Assembly: GCA_023412805.1 (NCBI GenBank)
Contig: JAEZRM010000090.1
Span: 33,853 to 97,852 of the forward strand
Reading direction: 5' to 3'
From: Pseudomonadota bacterium
GTDB lineage: Bacteria > Pseudomonadota > Alphaproteobacteria > Rhizobiales > Hyphomicrobiaceae
Length of the DNA: 64,000 nucleotides
Position 1 is the stretch's first letter; each line of letters opens with the position of its first letter. A model generated the notes under the pieces. It saw nothing but the letters and a program-made list of their open reading frames with translations. It was not told the origin of the DNA and did no database searches. A program made the translations under genes and the position numbers. This document shows, one piece after another, positions 50,924 through 59,082 of the stretch.

Positions 50924-52267
50924 CTAAATCGTCGAGCGCGCAACGGGGCTGGTCATGGACGCGCTTTGTAGTTCCGGAAGCGGTTCGGTCGTGGAAAGTG
51001 CGATGGCGCTGTCCGGCCCCCGGCGCCCTTTGAGCAGCCATGGCTGCACGGAGCCATATCCCTTGATTTCGATGCTTTCGTGCAGCTCGAGGCGATAGCG
51101 GTCGCCGAGGCGTGCCCGTGTGCGCTCCGAAATCAGAATACTTTGAGGCTGACTGTGACCTTCCAACCGCGAGGCGAGATTCACCGTATCGCCCCACACA
51201 TCGTAGATCAGCCGCTTGGCGCCGATCACGCCGGCCAGCACTGGCCCGCTGGCGATCCCGATGCGCAGAACGATGCTGACGTCGTGCTCCTTCGAAATGC
51301 GCTCTGCCACGTCGAGCATGTCGAGCCCCATGCCGGCGATGCGATCCGCGTGATCGGCAGCAGGCACAGGCAGACCGGCTGCGGCCATGTACGCATCGCC
51401 GATGGTCTTTATCTTTTCAACACCCCATCGGTTGGCCAGCTCGTCGAAGGCACGCACGATCGTATTGAGCAACGCAACGGTCCGGGCAGGGCCCAGCTCT
51501 TTTGCCAGGGCGACAAAGCCCTTGATGTCGGCAAAGAGTACGGACGCCTCCTCGAATGCATTGGCGATCGTGGCATCCGGATTGGCTTTGAGCTCGTCGA
51601 CAACCGTTCCAGGCAGGATGTTGTGCAAGAGCGCGTCGGTTTCTGCTTCGGCCTGCTCGACAAGGCGGAAGGCATAGTAGAGCACGATCGAGATCACGCA
51701 GAAGGTCGTGGCGACCGCCGTCACATGCAGCGAAGCGGTGTCGCCAGGAGAGATGATCAGGCCGTCCGCGCTCTCGACGAAGAGTACCCAAACAGCCAGA
51801 TACAGCGCGATCGATACGGCGATGGCGAGGACAATGAGCTTCAGTCTCTCCAGGCCCAAGATGACGAAGAAGGCCGCGGGCGCAGCGAAGTACTGCATAT
51901 GGAGCCCCGTATCCCGCCCGACGTACGACGTTAGAATGAAGATGCCGATGAGCTCGGACGCCAGGATCGCCATGGGACCGACGAGCTCGCCATATCGGTG
52001 CAGGAAAGGAACGGATAGCGCGACCAGGGCCATCATGAAGTTGATGATGATCACCGGCTTCCAGGTCTCGAAATCGAGGAACATCTGCTGGAAGGCATAG
52101 ACGAGCGTGAACAGCGCGATCACGTACGCCGTGACGTTCATGATTTTGAGGCGTCGCCTCACGTGCGGTGGATAGGCTTCGGTGCCATAGGCGGACAGGC
52201 CGGCAAGCCACCGCCCGGCGCCGCGAACGCCGTCCGCGCCCCATTGAGGGATGCGAAAGAGCCCCAT
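50924..52267 (-). CDS. Membrane-bound class III adenylate cyclase
   Basis: 447 residues. Six hydrophobic segments (about 45-205) form a membrane sensor module without a recognisable periplasmic domain. The class III cyclase domain (about 235-410) has VLFADIKGF with the first metal Asp, EKIKTIGDAYMAAAGLP with the purine-specifying Lys and second metal Asp, and YDVWGDTVNLASRLE with the adenine-contacting Asp plus the transition-state Asn and Arg. Lys and Asp at the specificity positions indicate ATP, not GTP. All catalytic residues are present. It is divergent from the CRP/FNR regulator gene, a functional pairing of signal and receptor. Confidence 0.92.
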   Translation of the reverse strand: MGLFRIPQWGADGVRGAGRWLAGLSAYGTEAYPPHVRRRLKIMNVTAYVIALFTLVYAFQQMFLDFETWKPVIIINFMMALVALSVPFLHRYGELVGPMAILASELIGIFILTSYVGRDTGLHMQYFAAPAAFFVILGLERLKLIVLAIAVSIALYLAVWVLFVESADGLIISPGDTASLHVTAVATTFCVISIVLYYAFRLVEQAEAETDALLHNILPGTVVDELKANPDATIANAFEEASVLFADIKGFVALAKELGPARTVALLNTIVRAFDELANRWGVEKIKTIGDAYMAAAGLPVPAADHADRIAGMGLDMLDVAERISKEHDVSIVLRIGIASGPVLAGVIGAKRLIYDVWGDTVNLASRLEGHSQPQSILISERTRARLGDRYRLELHESIEIKGYGSVQPWLLKGRRGPDSAIALSTTEPLPELQSASMTSPVARSTI

Positions 52268-52337
52268 CCTGCGTCTCCCGTGCTACAGGGGCAACTATCG
52301 GGCGCGCCGCCAGCCCGCTCAAGCCCCTCCAGAAGCC

Positions 52338-52365
52338 TTGGTTCATACCTGCGCTATGGTAGAAT
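52338..52365 (+). promoter_or_regulatory. Sigma-70 promoter of the CRP/FNR-family gene
   Basis: TTGGTT (52338-52343) and TAGAAT (52360-52365) with 16-bp spacing, 70 bp before the start codon. No TGTTCC-N4-GGAACA site is present here, so the regulator gene seems not to be under its own putative operator. Confidence 0.55.
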
Positions 52366-52435
52366 GCGCAGCCTTTTTTCGCTCTCTTAGCCCGGCGTTC
52401 TGCAGCCAACCACAAGCTCTTTTGGATCATGAGCG

Positions 52436-53137
52436 ATGGATCAAAACGCTATTGCCAATCTGCTGGCGCAGACGGCGCTCTTCGGTGACCTCGACGATGG
52501 CGACCGGATGGTGGTTGTCGGTCGTATGCGGCGCGTTCAGTTCGAGACGAACCAGATGATCTTTTCGCGCGGCGATCCCGGGCGCGAGATCTATCTCGTG
52601 CTGGAGGGCCGCATCCGCCTGTCCGTCCTTTCGGCAGAAGGTCGCGAGCTGTCCTTCGCGCACGCAGGCCCCGGCGAACTGTTCGGTGAGATCGCGACAT
52701 TGGACGGCGGCGAGCGGACGGCCGGCGCGACGGCTATCGGCCCGGTGAGCGCCATGACACTTCCGCAGCGAGCGCTCAACGATCTCATCGAGAGCAATCC
52801 CAAAGTCGCGAGCGCGGCTATCCGCTTCCTCTGTCAGCGCCTGCGCGACACCGATCAGAAGCTCGAGGCCATTGCACTGCATCGCATTGAAGTACGCCTT
52901 GCCCGCCTCATGCTGTCGGCCCTGAAGCTGCAAGGTGCCGTGACCAAGAATGGCGAAGCGCGGCTCGATCTCGGGCTCTCGCAGAGCGAGGTCGGCCTCC
53001 TGATTGGTGCCAGCCGGCCGAAGGTCAATCTGGCACTGACCGCACTCGAGGATATGGGCGCGATCACGCGCTCAGGCGCCGCCTACATGTGTAACCTCGA
53101 AGTCCTCGGCTCCGTCGCGGATATGGATACGGCCTGA
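52436..53137 (+). CDS. CRP/FNR-family transcriptional regulator with conserved cAMP-contact residues
   Basis: 233 residues: cyclic-nucleotide-binding beta-roll (about 15-115), dimerisation helix, and C-terminal winged HTH. The phosphate-binding cassette FGEIATLDGGERT has Gly84, Glu85, Arg94 and Thr95 at the positions that hold cAMP in E. coli CRP (Gly71, Glu72, Arg82, Ser83). No N-terminal Fe-S Cys cluster, so not an FNR oxygen sensor. The recognition helix GASRPKVNLAL keeps Arg194 (CRP Arg180) but has Pro195 and Leu199 where CRP has Glu181 and Arg185, predicting a non-CRP target. It is divergent from the adenylate cyclase. Confidence 0.92.
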   Translation: MDQNAIANLLAQTALFGDLDDGDRMVVVGRMRRVQFETNQMIFSRGDPGREIYLVLEGRIRLSVLSAEGRELSFAHAGPGELFGEIATLDGGERTAGATAIGPVSAMTLPQRALNDLIESNPKVASAAIRFLCQRLRDTDQKLEAIALHRIEVRLARLMLSALKLQGAVTKNGEARLDLGLSQSEVGLLIGASRPKVNLALTALEDMGAITRSGAAYMCNLEVLGSVADMDTA

Positions 53138-53185
53138 GCGGCGTCGCCCCTCGCAAACACTGAATTTCAGAGATTGACCGCGCAT

Positions 53186-53201
53186 TGTTCCGCCCGGAAC
53201 A
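53186..53201. promoter_or_regulatory. TGTTCC-N4-GGAACA operator, site 4 (for the alpha/beta hydrolase gene)
   Basis: TGTTCC-GCCC-GGAACA, both arms perfect. A TACGGT hexamer starts 29.5 bp downstream of the centre; the ATG at 53263 is 70 bp from the centre. The site also lies 48 bp after the stop of the CRP/FNR-family gene. Confidence 0.75.
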
Positions 53202-53262
53202 GCGCCTGGGCGGCCGGCTGCCTACGGTTTGAGCAACATCACTCGATCCGGGGCACCGCAAA

Positions 53263-54105
53263 ATGATCATCGACAATCAGGGCTATTACCTCTCAGGCGG
53301 CCGTACAGGCGTGCTGCTTCTCCACGGTCTCTGCGGCACGCCGACCGAAATGCGCTTCGTCGCGAACGGCCTCGCCCGTTCAGGATGCACGGTCTACTGC
53401 CCCATGCTGGCCGGCCACGGTGGTTCCGAAGAGAACATCAAAGCCACCATCTGGCAGGATTGGTATGACAGCGCCGAGAAGGCCCTGAGCCTTTTGCGCG
53501 AAGAGTGCGACACGGTCATTGTCGGCGGCCTCTCGACAGGTGCTGTGCTGGCGCTCTTGCTCGCTGCCCGGCGCCCGGCGGATGTCCAGGGAACGGCCCT
53601 GCTGTCCCCGACACTCTGGCTCAATGGCTGGCTCATTCCCTGGTACGCGCGCCTTTTCCGCCTCGTGTTCAGCACGCGCGTCGCCAACCTGATCGGCTTT
53701 CCCGATCTCGACCCGCACGGCATCAAGGACGAGCGCATTCGCGCGTTCATCCGCAATGCCCTGCAAAGCGGCGACAGTACCATTGCCGGGCTGCCGAGCA
53801 CGCCGGGCGGCGCCGTTCTGGAGCACCGGCGCCTTGTGCAAGCTGTCCGAGCCGAGCTCGGCCGCGTCCACCAGCCCGCGCTGATCATCCATCCGCGCGA
53901 GGACGACTACGCCGACCTCGATAACGCCTGGTACCTCCAGCGCCATCTCAAAGGCCTGGTCGACATGATGGTACTCGACGACAGCTATCACATCGTAACC
54001 GTCGATCGTCAGCGGCACCTCGTCGTCGAGCGGATCGCGGCCTTTGTTGCCGGTATCTGCAGCCGCGCCGAGAACGCGGCGGCCCCGCTCCGGGCGGCTG
54101 CCTGA
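53263..54105 (+). CDS. Alpha/beta hydrolase (carboxylesterase-like)
   Basis: 280 residues, cytoplasmic. GVLLLHGLCGTPTEM supplies the oxyanion hole, VGGLSTGAV the nucleophile Ser91, HPREDDYADL the acid and DDSYHIVTVDR the catalytic His, as in the Est30-like carboxylesterase/monoglyceride-lipase group. A lid-like insert (about 110-165) carries aromatic residues. It is preceded by operator site 4 and transcribed in the same direction as the CRP/FNR gene. A role in membrane-lipid or storage-ester turnover is possible but not shown by sequence. Confidence 0.88.
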   Translation: MIIDNQGYYLSGGRTGVLLLHGLCGTPTEMRFVANGLARSGCTVYCPMLAGHGGSEENIKATIWQDWYDSAEKALSLLREECDTVIVGGLSTGAVLALLLAARRPADVQGTALLSPTLWLNGWLIPWYARLFRLVFSTRVANLIGFPDLDPHGIKDERIRAFIRNALQSGDSTIAGLPSTPGGAVLEHRRLVQAVRAELGRVHQPALIIHPREDDYADLDNAWYLQRHLKGLVDMMVLDDSYHIVTVDRQRHLVVERIAAFVAGICSRAENAAAPLRAAA

Positions 54106-54137
54106 TCCTCCGCCGGATATTCCAAACTTCTCGCACC

Positions 54138-54153
54138 TGTATCGCGCGGAACA
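54138..54153. promoter_or_regulatory. TGTTCC-N4-GGAACA operator, site 5 (for the secreted protein and DevCA-like operon)
   Basis: TGTATC-GCGC-GGAACA, right arm perfect. A CAGGAT hexamer starts 29.5 bp downstream of the centre; the ATG is at 54213. Confidence 0.65.
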
Positions 54154-54212
54154 GCCCGGCACCTGAACTTCCAGCAGGATCAACTCACACTGAAACACGA
54201 AAGGAACGTCCA

Positions 54213-54857
54213 ATGACCAAGCTCCCTCTCGCTCTCACCGCCCTCGCAGTCGCCGCCATCTCGACGGTTACGCTCACGACTTCGGCCGATGCAGGTCGCC
54301 GCGGCCACTTTCGCTTTCATCATTTTCATTTTTCTCCCCCCGTACCTGTACCGGAGCCTGTCTATGTCGAGCGCCGGCGCAGGATCGTGAAGCCTGCGCC
54401 TGCAGCCAGACGCACACCTGCTCCGGCGCCCGTGAAGTTCTCGGACGGCGAAGGGCGCCAGTACGACGTCGCCAGCAAGACCTGGTTCGATGGTGCCGGA
54501 TCGTGCTGGAAGGGTGGCAAGTCGTTCGTCTTCCGCAGCGGCTCGTGGTTCTACGGCAATGCGCGGTGGGTGCAGACGAGCAACGGCTGGGGCGTCTCTT
54601 CAGGCGACCTGCCCGAGCAAGTGGATTGCGCCGGCGTCAAGGCCTTCGCCGGCAAGATCAAGCCTGAGAACACGGCCTCAGATGCGCCGCCTGCCGCCGC
54701 CCCGAAGCAAGCCGTCGCCCAGCCGGCATCTGTCCGCACCGTTGCGCCCGCACCGGTCGTCGAGGCGCCGAAGACACCCGACGCGACGGCCAATGCCAGC
54801 GACTGCAAGAAGTACCTCCCGAGCCTCGGCGAGACCGTCTCGGTTCCTTGCACTTGA
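54213..54857 (+). CDS. Secreted Pro/Ala-rich protein
   Basis: 214 residues. A signal peptide (KLPLALTALAVAAISTVTLTTSADA) precedes a His/Phe-rich patch (HFRFHHFHFS) and a Pro-rich linker. The central domain has EGRQYDVASKTWFDGAGSCWKGGKSFVFRSGSWFYGNARW, rich in Trp and Gly, followed by a second Ala/Pro-rich linker and a tail with two Cys (ASDCKKYLPS, SVPCT). The His cluster might bind metal. It is the first gene of an operon with a DevC-like permease and DevA-like ATPase, so it may be a partner or product of that exporter. No family name recognised. Confidence 0.8.
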   Translation: MTKLPLALTALAVAAISTVTLTTSADAGRRGHFRFHHFHFSPPVPVPEPVYVERRRRIVKPAPAARRTPAPAPVKFSDGEGRQYDVASKTWFDGAGSCWKGGKSFVFRSGSWFYGNARWVQTSNGWGVSSGDLPEQVDCAGVKAFAGKIKPENTASDAPPAAAPKQAVAQPASVRTVAPAPVVEAPKTPDATANASDCKKYLPSLGETVSVPCT

Positions 54858-54889
54858 TGACTGCTGTTTCTGCCAACGGGAGACGTGTG

Positions 54890-56098
54890 ATGCAAACGAC
54901 AGCCGAAACAGCCTCCGTCGCACTTCCGGGCCAACTCGCTGCGGCCCGGAAGAGGACGATGCGGCTCCCGATGGTGCCGAAGCTCGCGTACCGCAATCTC
55001 TTTCATGATCGCCTCGGGCTGATCGTGACGGTGATCGGCATCGTGTTCTCTGTCGTCCTGGTGGCCGTGCAGTTCGGCCTCTACCTCGGATCGGAGAACC
55101 GCATCGCCGCCATGTTCGATCATGCGGAAGCCGATCTCTGGGTCGTGCCGCTCGGCACCAAGAGCTTCGACGATCCTGCAATGCTTTCCGGTCGCGAGCG
55201 TCACAGTGTGCTCTCCACGCCCGGTGTCGCGAGCGTGCATGAGCTTGCCGTCGGCTTCGTCAATTGGCGCAAACCCAAGGGCGGATCGACCGCAGCTCTT
55301 CTCGTCGGCTCCGACATCACGCAGGGCATGAGCCTGCCGTGGAATGTCACCGAAGGCAGTACTCGTGCACTTGCTGCGCCGTCCGCCGTGGCTATCGACA
55401 GCACGTATTTTCAGGAACTCGGCGTCAGCGGTCTCGGTGATCGCGCAGAGGTCAACAACATGGAAGTGACCGTGCACGCGGTGACCAAGGGCATCCGCTC
55501 GTTCACGACACTGCCGTATGTCTTCACGACGCTCGCCACAGGACGCACGCTTCTTGGCGCTTCCGCCGAGCAGTCGTCGTACACGCTGGTAAAGGCTGCG
55601 CCCGGCACTGAGGTCGAGGTTCTGCGCACGGCGCTTGCAAAGCGCCTGCCGGATGCGGAGATCCTGACGCACGCCGAGTTTCGCAAGCGCAGCCTCGACT
55701 ACTGGCTCTTCGAGACCGGAGCCGGCGCAGCGCTGATCGCGGGTGCGGTGCTCGGCATCATCGTCGGCATGGTCATCGTTGCGCAGACGCTCTACGCGAG
55801 CACCAAGGATCATCTCAACGAGTTCGCAACCCTGCGCGCGCTCGGTGCCTCGGCGGGCTACATCAACAAAGTGATCCTCATTCAGGCCATCCTGAGTGCC
55901 GTGATCGGCTACGTGCTCGGCATGACCCTGAGCCTGCTCGTCATCTGGGCCGCCGAGGATTCGACGCTGCTGATTGTCATGACGCCGAACCTCGCGCTGA
56001 TGCTGCTCGCTCTGACCGTCGGCATGTGCGTTCTCGCGGCCCTCTGCGCCATCTTCAAAGTCATCCGCATCGATCCGGCCGTCGTGTTCAGCCGCTGA
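54890..56098 (+). CDS. DevC-like ABC exporter permease (FtsX/MacB type)
   Basis: 402 residues from ATG 54890 with GGGAGA seven bases upstream; ATG 54857, overlapping the previous stop, and TTG 54848 are weaker alternatives. Topology is four helices: one near residues 40-65 (LIVTVIGIVFSVVLVAVQFGLYL), a periplasmic domain of about 200 residues, and three C-terminal helices (AALIAGAVLGIIVGMVIVAQ onwards). KLAYRNLFHDRLGLIVT at the N-terminus is the DevC signature. With the DevA-like ATPase downstream and the DevB-like adaptor at 48891 it would form a glycolipid/peptide-type exporter of the HlyD-assisted MacB class. Confidence 0.88.
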   Translation: MQTTAETASVALPGQLAAARKRTMRLPMVPKLAYRNLFHDRLGLIVTVIGIVFSVVLVAVQFGLYLGSENRIAAMFDHAEADLWVVPLGTKSFDDPAMLSGRERHSVLSTPGVASVHELAVGFVNWRKPKGGSTAALLVGSDITQGMSLPWNVTEGSTRALAAPSAVAIDSTYFQELGVSGLGDRAEVNNMEVTVHAVTKGIRSFTTLPYVFTTLATGRTLLGASAEQSSYTLVKAAPGTEVEVLRTALAKRLPDAEILTHAEFRKRSLDYWLFETGAGAALIAGAVLGIIVGMVIVAQTLYASTKDHLNEFATLRALGASAGYINKVILIQAILSAVIGYVLGMTLSLLVIWAAEDSTLLIVMTPNLALMLLALTVGMCVLAALCAIFKVIRIDPAVVFSR

Positions 56099-56122
56099 TC
56101 GCTCATGCCAGGAGCACCGATC

Positions 56123-56860
56123 ATGACCACCCTTCCCTACATGCTTGAAGCCCGCGACATCACCAAGGTCTATCGCTCTGAAGCCGGCGACATCATGCCC
56201 CTCAAGGGCGTCAGCGTAGAGCTGGCCCCGGGCGAGCTGACGCTGCTCATGGGCCCCTCCGGCAGCGGCAAGACCACCTTGCTTTCGATCCTGGGATGCA
56301 TTCTCTCGCCGACGAGTGGGGCGATCAGCATCGCCGGGCATTCGACGGCGGGGCTCAGTGCCGAAGGTATGGCCGATCTCCGCCGCCGGCACGTGGGCTT
56401 TGTTTTCCAATCCTACAATCTGGTGCCGACGCTGACGGCGCTCGAGAATGTCATGCTGGCACTCGATCTGCGCGGGGCATCGCGCGCGGAAGCGCCCGAC
56501 CTTGCCTGGGAGGCGCTTGCTGCCGTCAGGCTGAGCCACCGCGCGCACGTCATGCCGAGCAAGCTTTCTGGCGGCGAGAAGCAGCGCGTGTCGATTGCGC
56601 GTGCGCTGGCGGGCGCCCCGTCGGTGATCCTCGCCGATGAACCAACGGCCGCACTCGACAGCGAGAACGGTCAGGCCGTGATGGCGCTCCTCGCCGAAGT
56701 TGCGAAAGACACGCGGCGTGCCGTGCTCGTCGTGACGCACGATCATCGCACGCTGAAGTACGGCGATCGCATGATCCGCATTGAGGACGGCCGTATTGCG
56801 AGTCGCGCGCGCCGCCGTATCCAGTTGGAAACCGACACCGTGATCGCGCCGGCCGCGTGA
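56123..56860 (+). CDS. DevA-like ABC exporter ATPase
   Basis: 245 residues from ATG 56123 with AGGAG eight bases upstream; ATG 56105 lacks a site. Walker A MGPSGSGKTTLL, signature LSGGEKQRVSIARAL, Walker B VILADEPTAALD and H-loop VVTHDHRTLKYGDRMI are all intact. This belongs to the LolD/MacB-type ATPases that power FtsX-like permeases, here DevC, which ends 24 bp before. The C-terminal 15 residues are a basic tail. A separate operator (site 6) begins 14 bp after its stop and controls the next gene. Confidence 0.92.
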   Translation: MTTLPYMLEARDITKVYRSEAGDIMPLKGVSVELAPGELTLLMGPSGSGKTTLLSILGCILSPTSGAISIAGHSTAGLSAEGMADLRRRHVGFVFQSYNLVPTLTALENVMLALDLRGASRAEAPDLAWEALAAVRLSHRAHVMPSKLSGGEKQRVSIARALAGAPSVILADEPTAALDSENGQAVMALLAEVAKDTRRAVLVVTHDHRTLKYGDRMIRIEDGRIASRARRRIQLETDTVIAPAA

Positions 56861-56873
56861 ATTTCCGCGCGCC

Positions 56874-56889
56874 TGTACCGGGCGGAACA
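56874..56889. promoter_or_regulatory. TGTTCC-N4-GGAACA operator, site 6 (for the DUF2147 gene)
   Basis: TGTACC-GGGC-GGAACA, right arm perfect. A strong -10 hexamer CATAAT starts 29.5 bp downstream of the centre (56911-56916), the best promoter match in the set. Confidence 0.75.
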
Positions 56890-56964
56890 GCCGATCACCG
56901 CCGCAAGAAACATAATCCAAAGCGTACTGAGCAAAACCCAACAGACAAGCCAAAGGAGAGTGTC

Positions 56965-57384
56965 ATGATTGCTTCCATCAAGCGCCTGGCTCGTGCCGCC
57001 GCCCTCTTCGCAACCACTATCGCAACGACGACGCCTTCAGCCGCCACCGAGGCGACCGGCGTCTGGTTCGATCACACGGGGCGCGGCGCCGTCGAGATCA
57101 CCGACTGCGGCGGCGCACTCTGCGGCCGCATCGTATGGCTCAAGGACACTGCCAACAACAAGACGTGCGGCAAGCAGGTCATCGGCAATGTGAAGGCGGT
57201 CGGCGCAGGGAAATGGGACAAGGGGTGGATCTATGATCCGGAGGACGACGCGCGCTACAGCGTCGAGATCACGCCAATTGGCGGCGACCGGCTGAAGGTC
57301 ATGGGTTATCTCGGCAGCAAGATGCTGAGCGAGACAATGACCTGGCGGCGTGCGCCGGCCGATATCAAGCGCTGCAATGCCTGA
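56965..57384 (+). CDS. Secreted DUF2147-family protein
   Basis: 139 residues with a signal peptide (KRLARAAALFATTIATTTPSAATEA). The mature domain, TGVWFDHTGRGAVEITDCGGALCGRIVWLKD then WDKGWIYDPEDDARYSVEI and LKVMGYLGSKMLSETMTWRR, is the DUF2147 beta-barrel found in periplasmic proteins of many proteobacteria. Three Cys in the core plus one at the C-terminus suggest disulfides. AAGGAGAG lies before ATG 56965. It is under operator site 6 with the best -10 of the regulon. The family has no established function. Confidence 0.85.
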   Translation: MIASIKRLARAAALFATTIATTTPSAATEATGVWFDHTGRGAVEITDCGGALCGRIVWLKDTANNKTCGKQVIGNVKAVGAGKWDKGWIYDPEDDARYSVEITPIGGDRLKVMGYLGSKMLSETMTWRRAPADIKRCNA

Positions 57385-57478
57385 CCGCCGCGCCCGCGAC
57401 ACTACGAAAAGAATGGGATGCCGAGCGCAAAATAATCGCACTATGGCCTTGGGCAGGGCCGCAATATTTCCTCTGCCT

Positions 57479-58696
57479 CTATCCTTGAGGCGCGGGGACA
57501 GGCGAGCTTAGTTTGGGCTTCACGGGCAAAACAAAGACAAGTCCAAGAATGCCCATGACCATGGCTGCAAAGATACCACCCGTATCGCTGCTTGTGAGGT
57601 CAATAGCCATGCTGGCCAACATGGGGCCAGCGAGCGCTGCCATGCCGGTCGCTGTGAAGAATGAGCCGAGCAATGTGCCAAGCCGGCCGACGCCAAACAG
57701 CTCGATCAAGACAGGTGTTACTAGGGCGATGCGAACCCCGTACGCTACTCCGAGCACAGTGGCGAAGACCACCAGCCAACCATAGCTGGAAAGTAACAGC
57801 CAGATCGAGAAGCTTGCGGCCATTGTCAGGATCGATCCCTTGTACAATCGCAGCACGCTGCCGGGAGAGCGCACGTAGGCAATGCCTAGGCGACCCAGGA
57901 TGCTGGAGCCGCCGATGATCGAAATGAGCCACGACGCGGAGATCGGGTCGACACCTCGGCTTGTGGCGAAGGTCGGTAAGAAGGCCAGCGCTACGAACAG
58001 CGCCATGGTGCCGAATGCCCACGAGACATACATCTGTACGAACACGCGCGATCGCAAAGCTTCCCGAAGAGATGGAGCCGGCTTTGTCTCAGCGGAGACG
58101 GGAGCGGCCTCAACGAGAACAGCAGCCGTCACAAGTGCTAGCCCGCAGAGGCAAGCGAGGATCAAAAGGGCCGACCGCCATCCCATGCTCTCAGTGAGTA
58201 TCGCAATGAACGGAGGCAGTGCGAGCATCCCGCATCCAGTTCCGGCTGCGGCGAGGCTGAGCGCCCGGGTACGCCCGCGACTGAACCACCCTCCCAACGT
58301 CGCCAAAGCAGGAACATATATACAAGCGGCGCCCACGCCGAGCCCCACGCCATACGTGAGGTAAGCCATCCAAATGCTGCTGGTGAATGCCGTTGCAGCC
58401 AGGCCCGCTGTCATCACAAGCGCACCGACGACCGAGACAATGCGGGGACCAAACCTGTCGCTGATCCAACCCGTTACTGGGCCAAGAAAGTAGAACACCG
58501 AACTCGAGATCGCGTAGAGCCCCAAGGTAGCAGAACGGTTCGATCCCAATTCCCTCATAAGAGGTTCAAGCAGCACGCCAAAGCTATAGATGGTGCCAAA
58601 TACGAACAATCCGACGGCGAATGCAATGCCTGCCATGCGCCAGGCCCGCCGCGAGTCGATCAGCGCCGACAGCTTGGCCACTTGCACAGCTCTCAT
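57479..58696 (-). CDS. MFS transporter
   Basis: 405 residues from ATG 58696; a longer in-frame extension to 58942 is rich in charged residues and unlike the family. Twelve helices are predicted. GWISDRFGPRIVSVVG is the MFS loop 2-3 motif and YVPALATLGGWFSRGRTRALSLAAAGTGCGML is typical of the monocarboxylate/OFA-like branch. The base composition is slightly less GC-rich than in the neighbours. Convergent with the DUF2147 gene; substrate unknown. Confidence 0.82.
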   Translation of the reverse strand: MRAVQVAKLSALIDSRRAWRMAGIAFAVGLFVFGTIYSFGVLLEPLMRELGSNRSATLGLYAISSSVFYFLGPVTGWISDRFGPRIVSVVGALVMTAGLAATAFTSSIWMAYLTYGVGLGVGAACIYVPALATLGGWFSRGRTRALSLAAAGTGCGMLALPPFIAILTESMGWRSALLILACLCGLALVTAAVLVEAAPVSAETKPAPSLREALRSRVFVQMYVSWAFGTMALFVALAFLPTFATSRGVDPISASWLISIIGGSSILGRLGIAYVRSPGSVLRLYKGSILTMAASFSIWLLLSSYGWLVVFATVLGVAYGVRIALVTPVLIELFGVGRLGTLLGSFFTATGMAALAGPMLASMAIDLTSSDTGGIFAAMVMGILGLVFVLPVKPKLSSPVPAPQG

Positions 58697-59082
58697 GACG
58701 CAATCACTTCGCTGAGCGCAGCCATATGTTGAGGGCTCCTTCGCTGGAAGCGCATACTTGTTGCGCTTCTCTCGGACAATCCGTTTCTTGCGCTCAAATT
58801 CGACTTCTGAAACCTCGCTCCCCGCTAGGCTGCCGCGCCTGTTCCGAAAGTATATCTCCCACACCGTGCCCCTCACGCATGCAGGACTCGTAGGGCAGCC
58901 TCGCACCCGTGGTCTCTGGCAGTTGAGCGGTCCAATACCCATGTATCCAATGCTTGGTCATGAGACCTTGCGCTTGAAGCTCCCGGGCTCTTACGACCCC
59001 AGCACACTCATTTGACTGACCTCTATTTCGGAAGAGTCCCGCTGCACCTGAACGTGTTTCGACATTGATCGGAGGCAAGCCC
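58697..59082. other. Intergenic region between divergent MFS and CBS-BON genes
   Basis: 386 bases. An open frame continues from the MFS gene to 58942 but codes for a charged, non-conserved stretch and is not accepted. One half-site TGTTCC occurs at 58840 without a partner arm. No terminator or repeat noted. Confidence 0.5.

Noticed and set aside
54551..56953. Minus-strand open frame of 800 codons opposite the secreted protein, permease and ATPase genes
   Set aside because: Composition is that of an antisense shadow (Arg/His/Ala-rich, no domain); the plus strand has three recognised genes with ribosome-binding sites.
58840..58855. TGTTCC half-site in the MFS/CBS-BON gap as a seventh regulon operator
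   Set aside because: The second arm is GTATAT instead of GGAACA, so symmetry is lost.
58697..58942. N-terminal extension of the MFS gene at 57479
   Set aside because: The extra 82 codons are charged and not membrane-like; ATG 58696 gives a normal MFS N-terminus.
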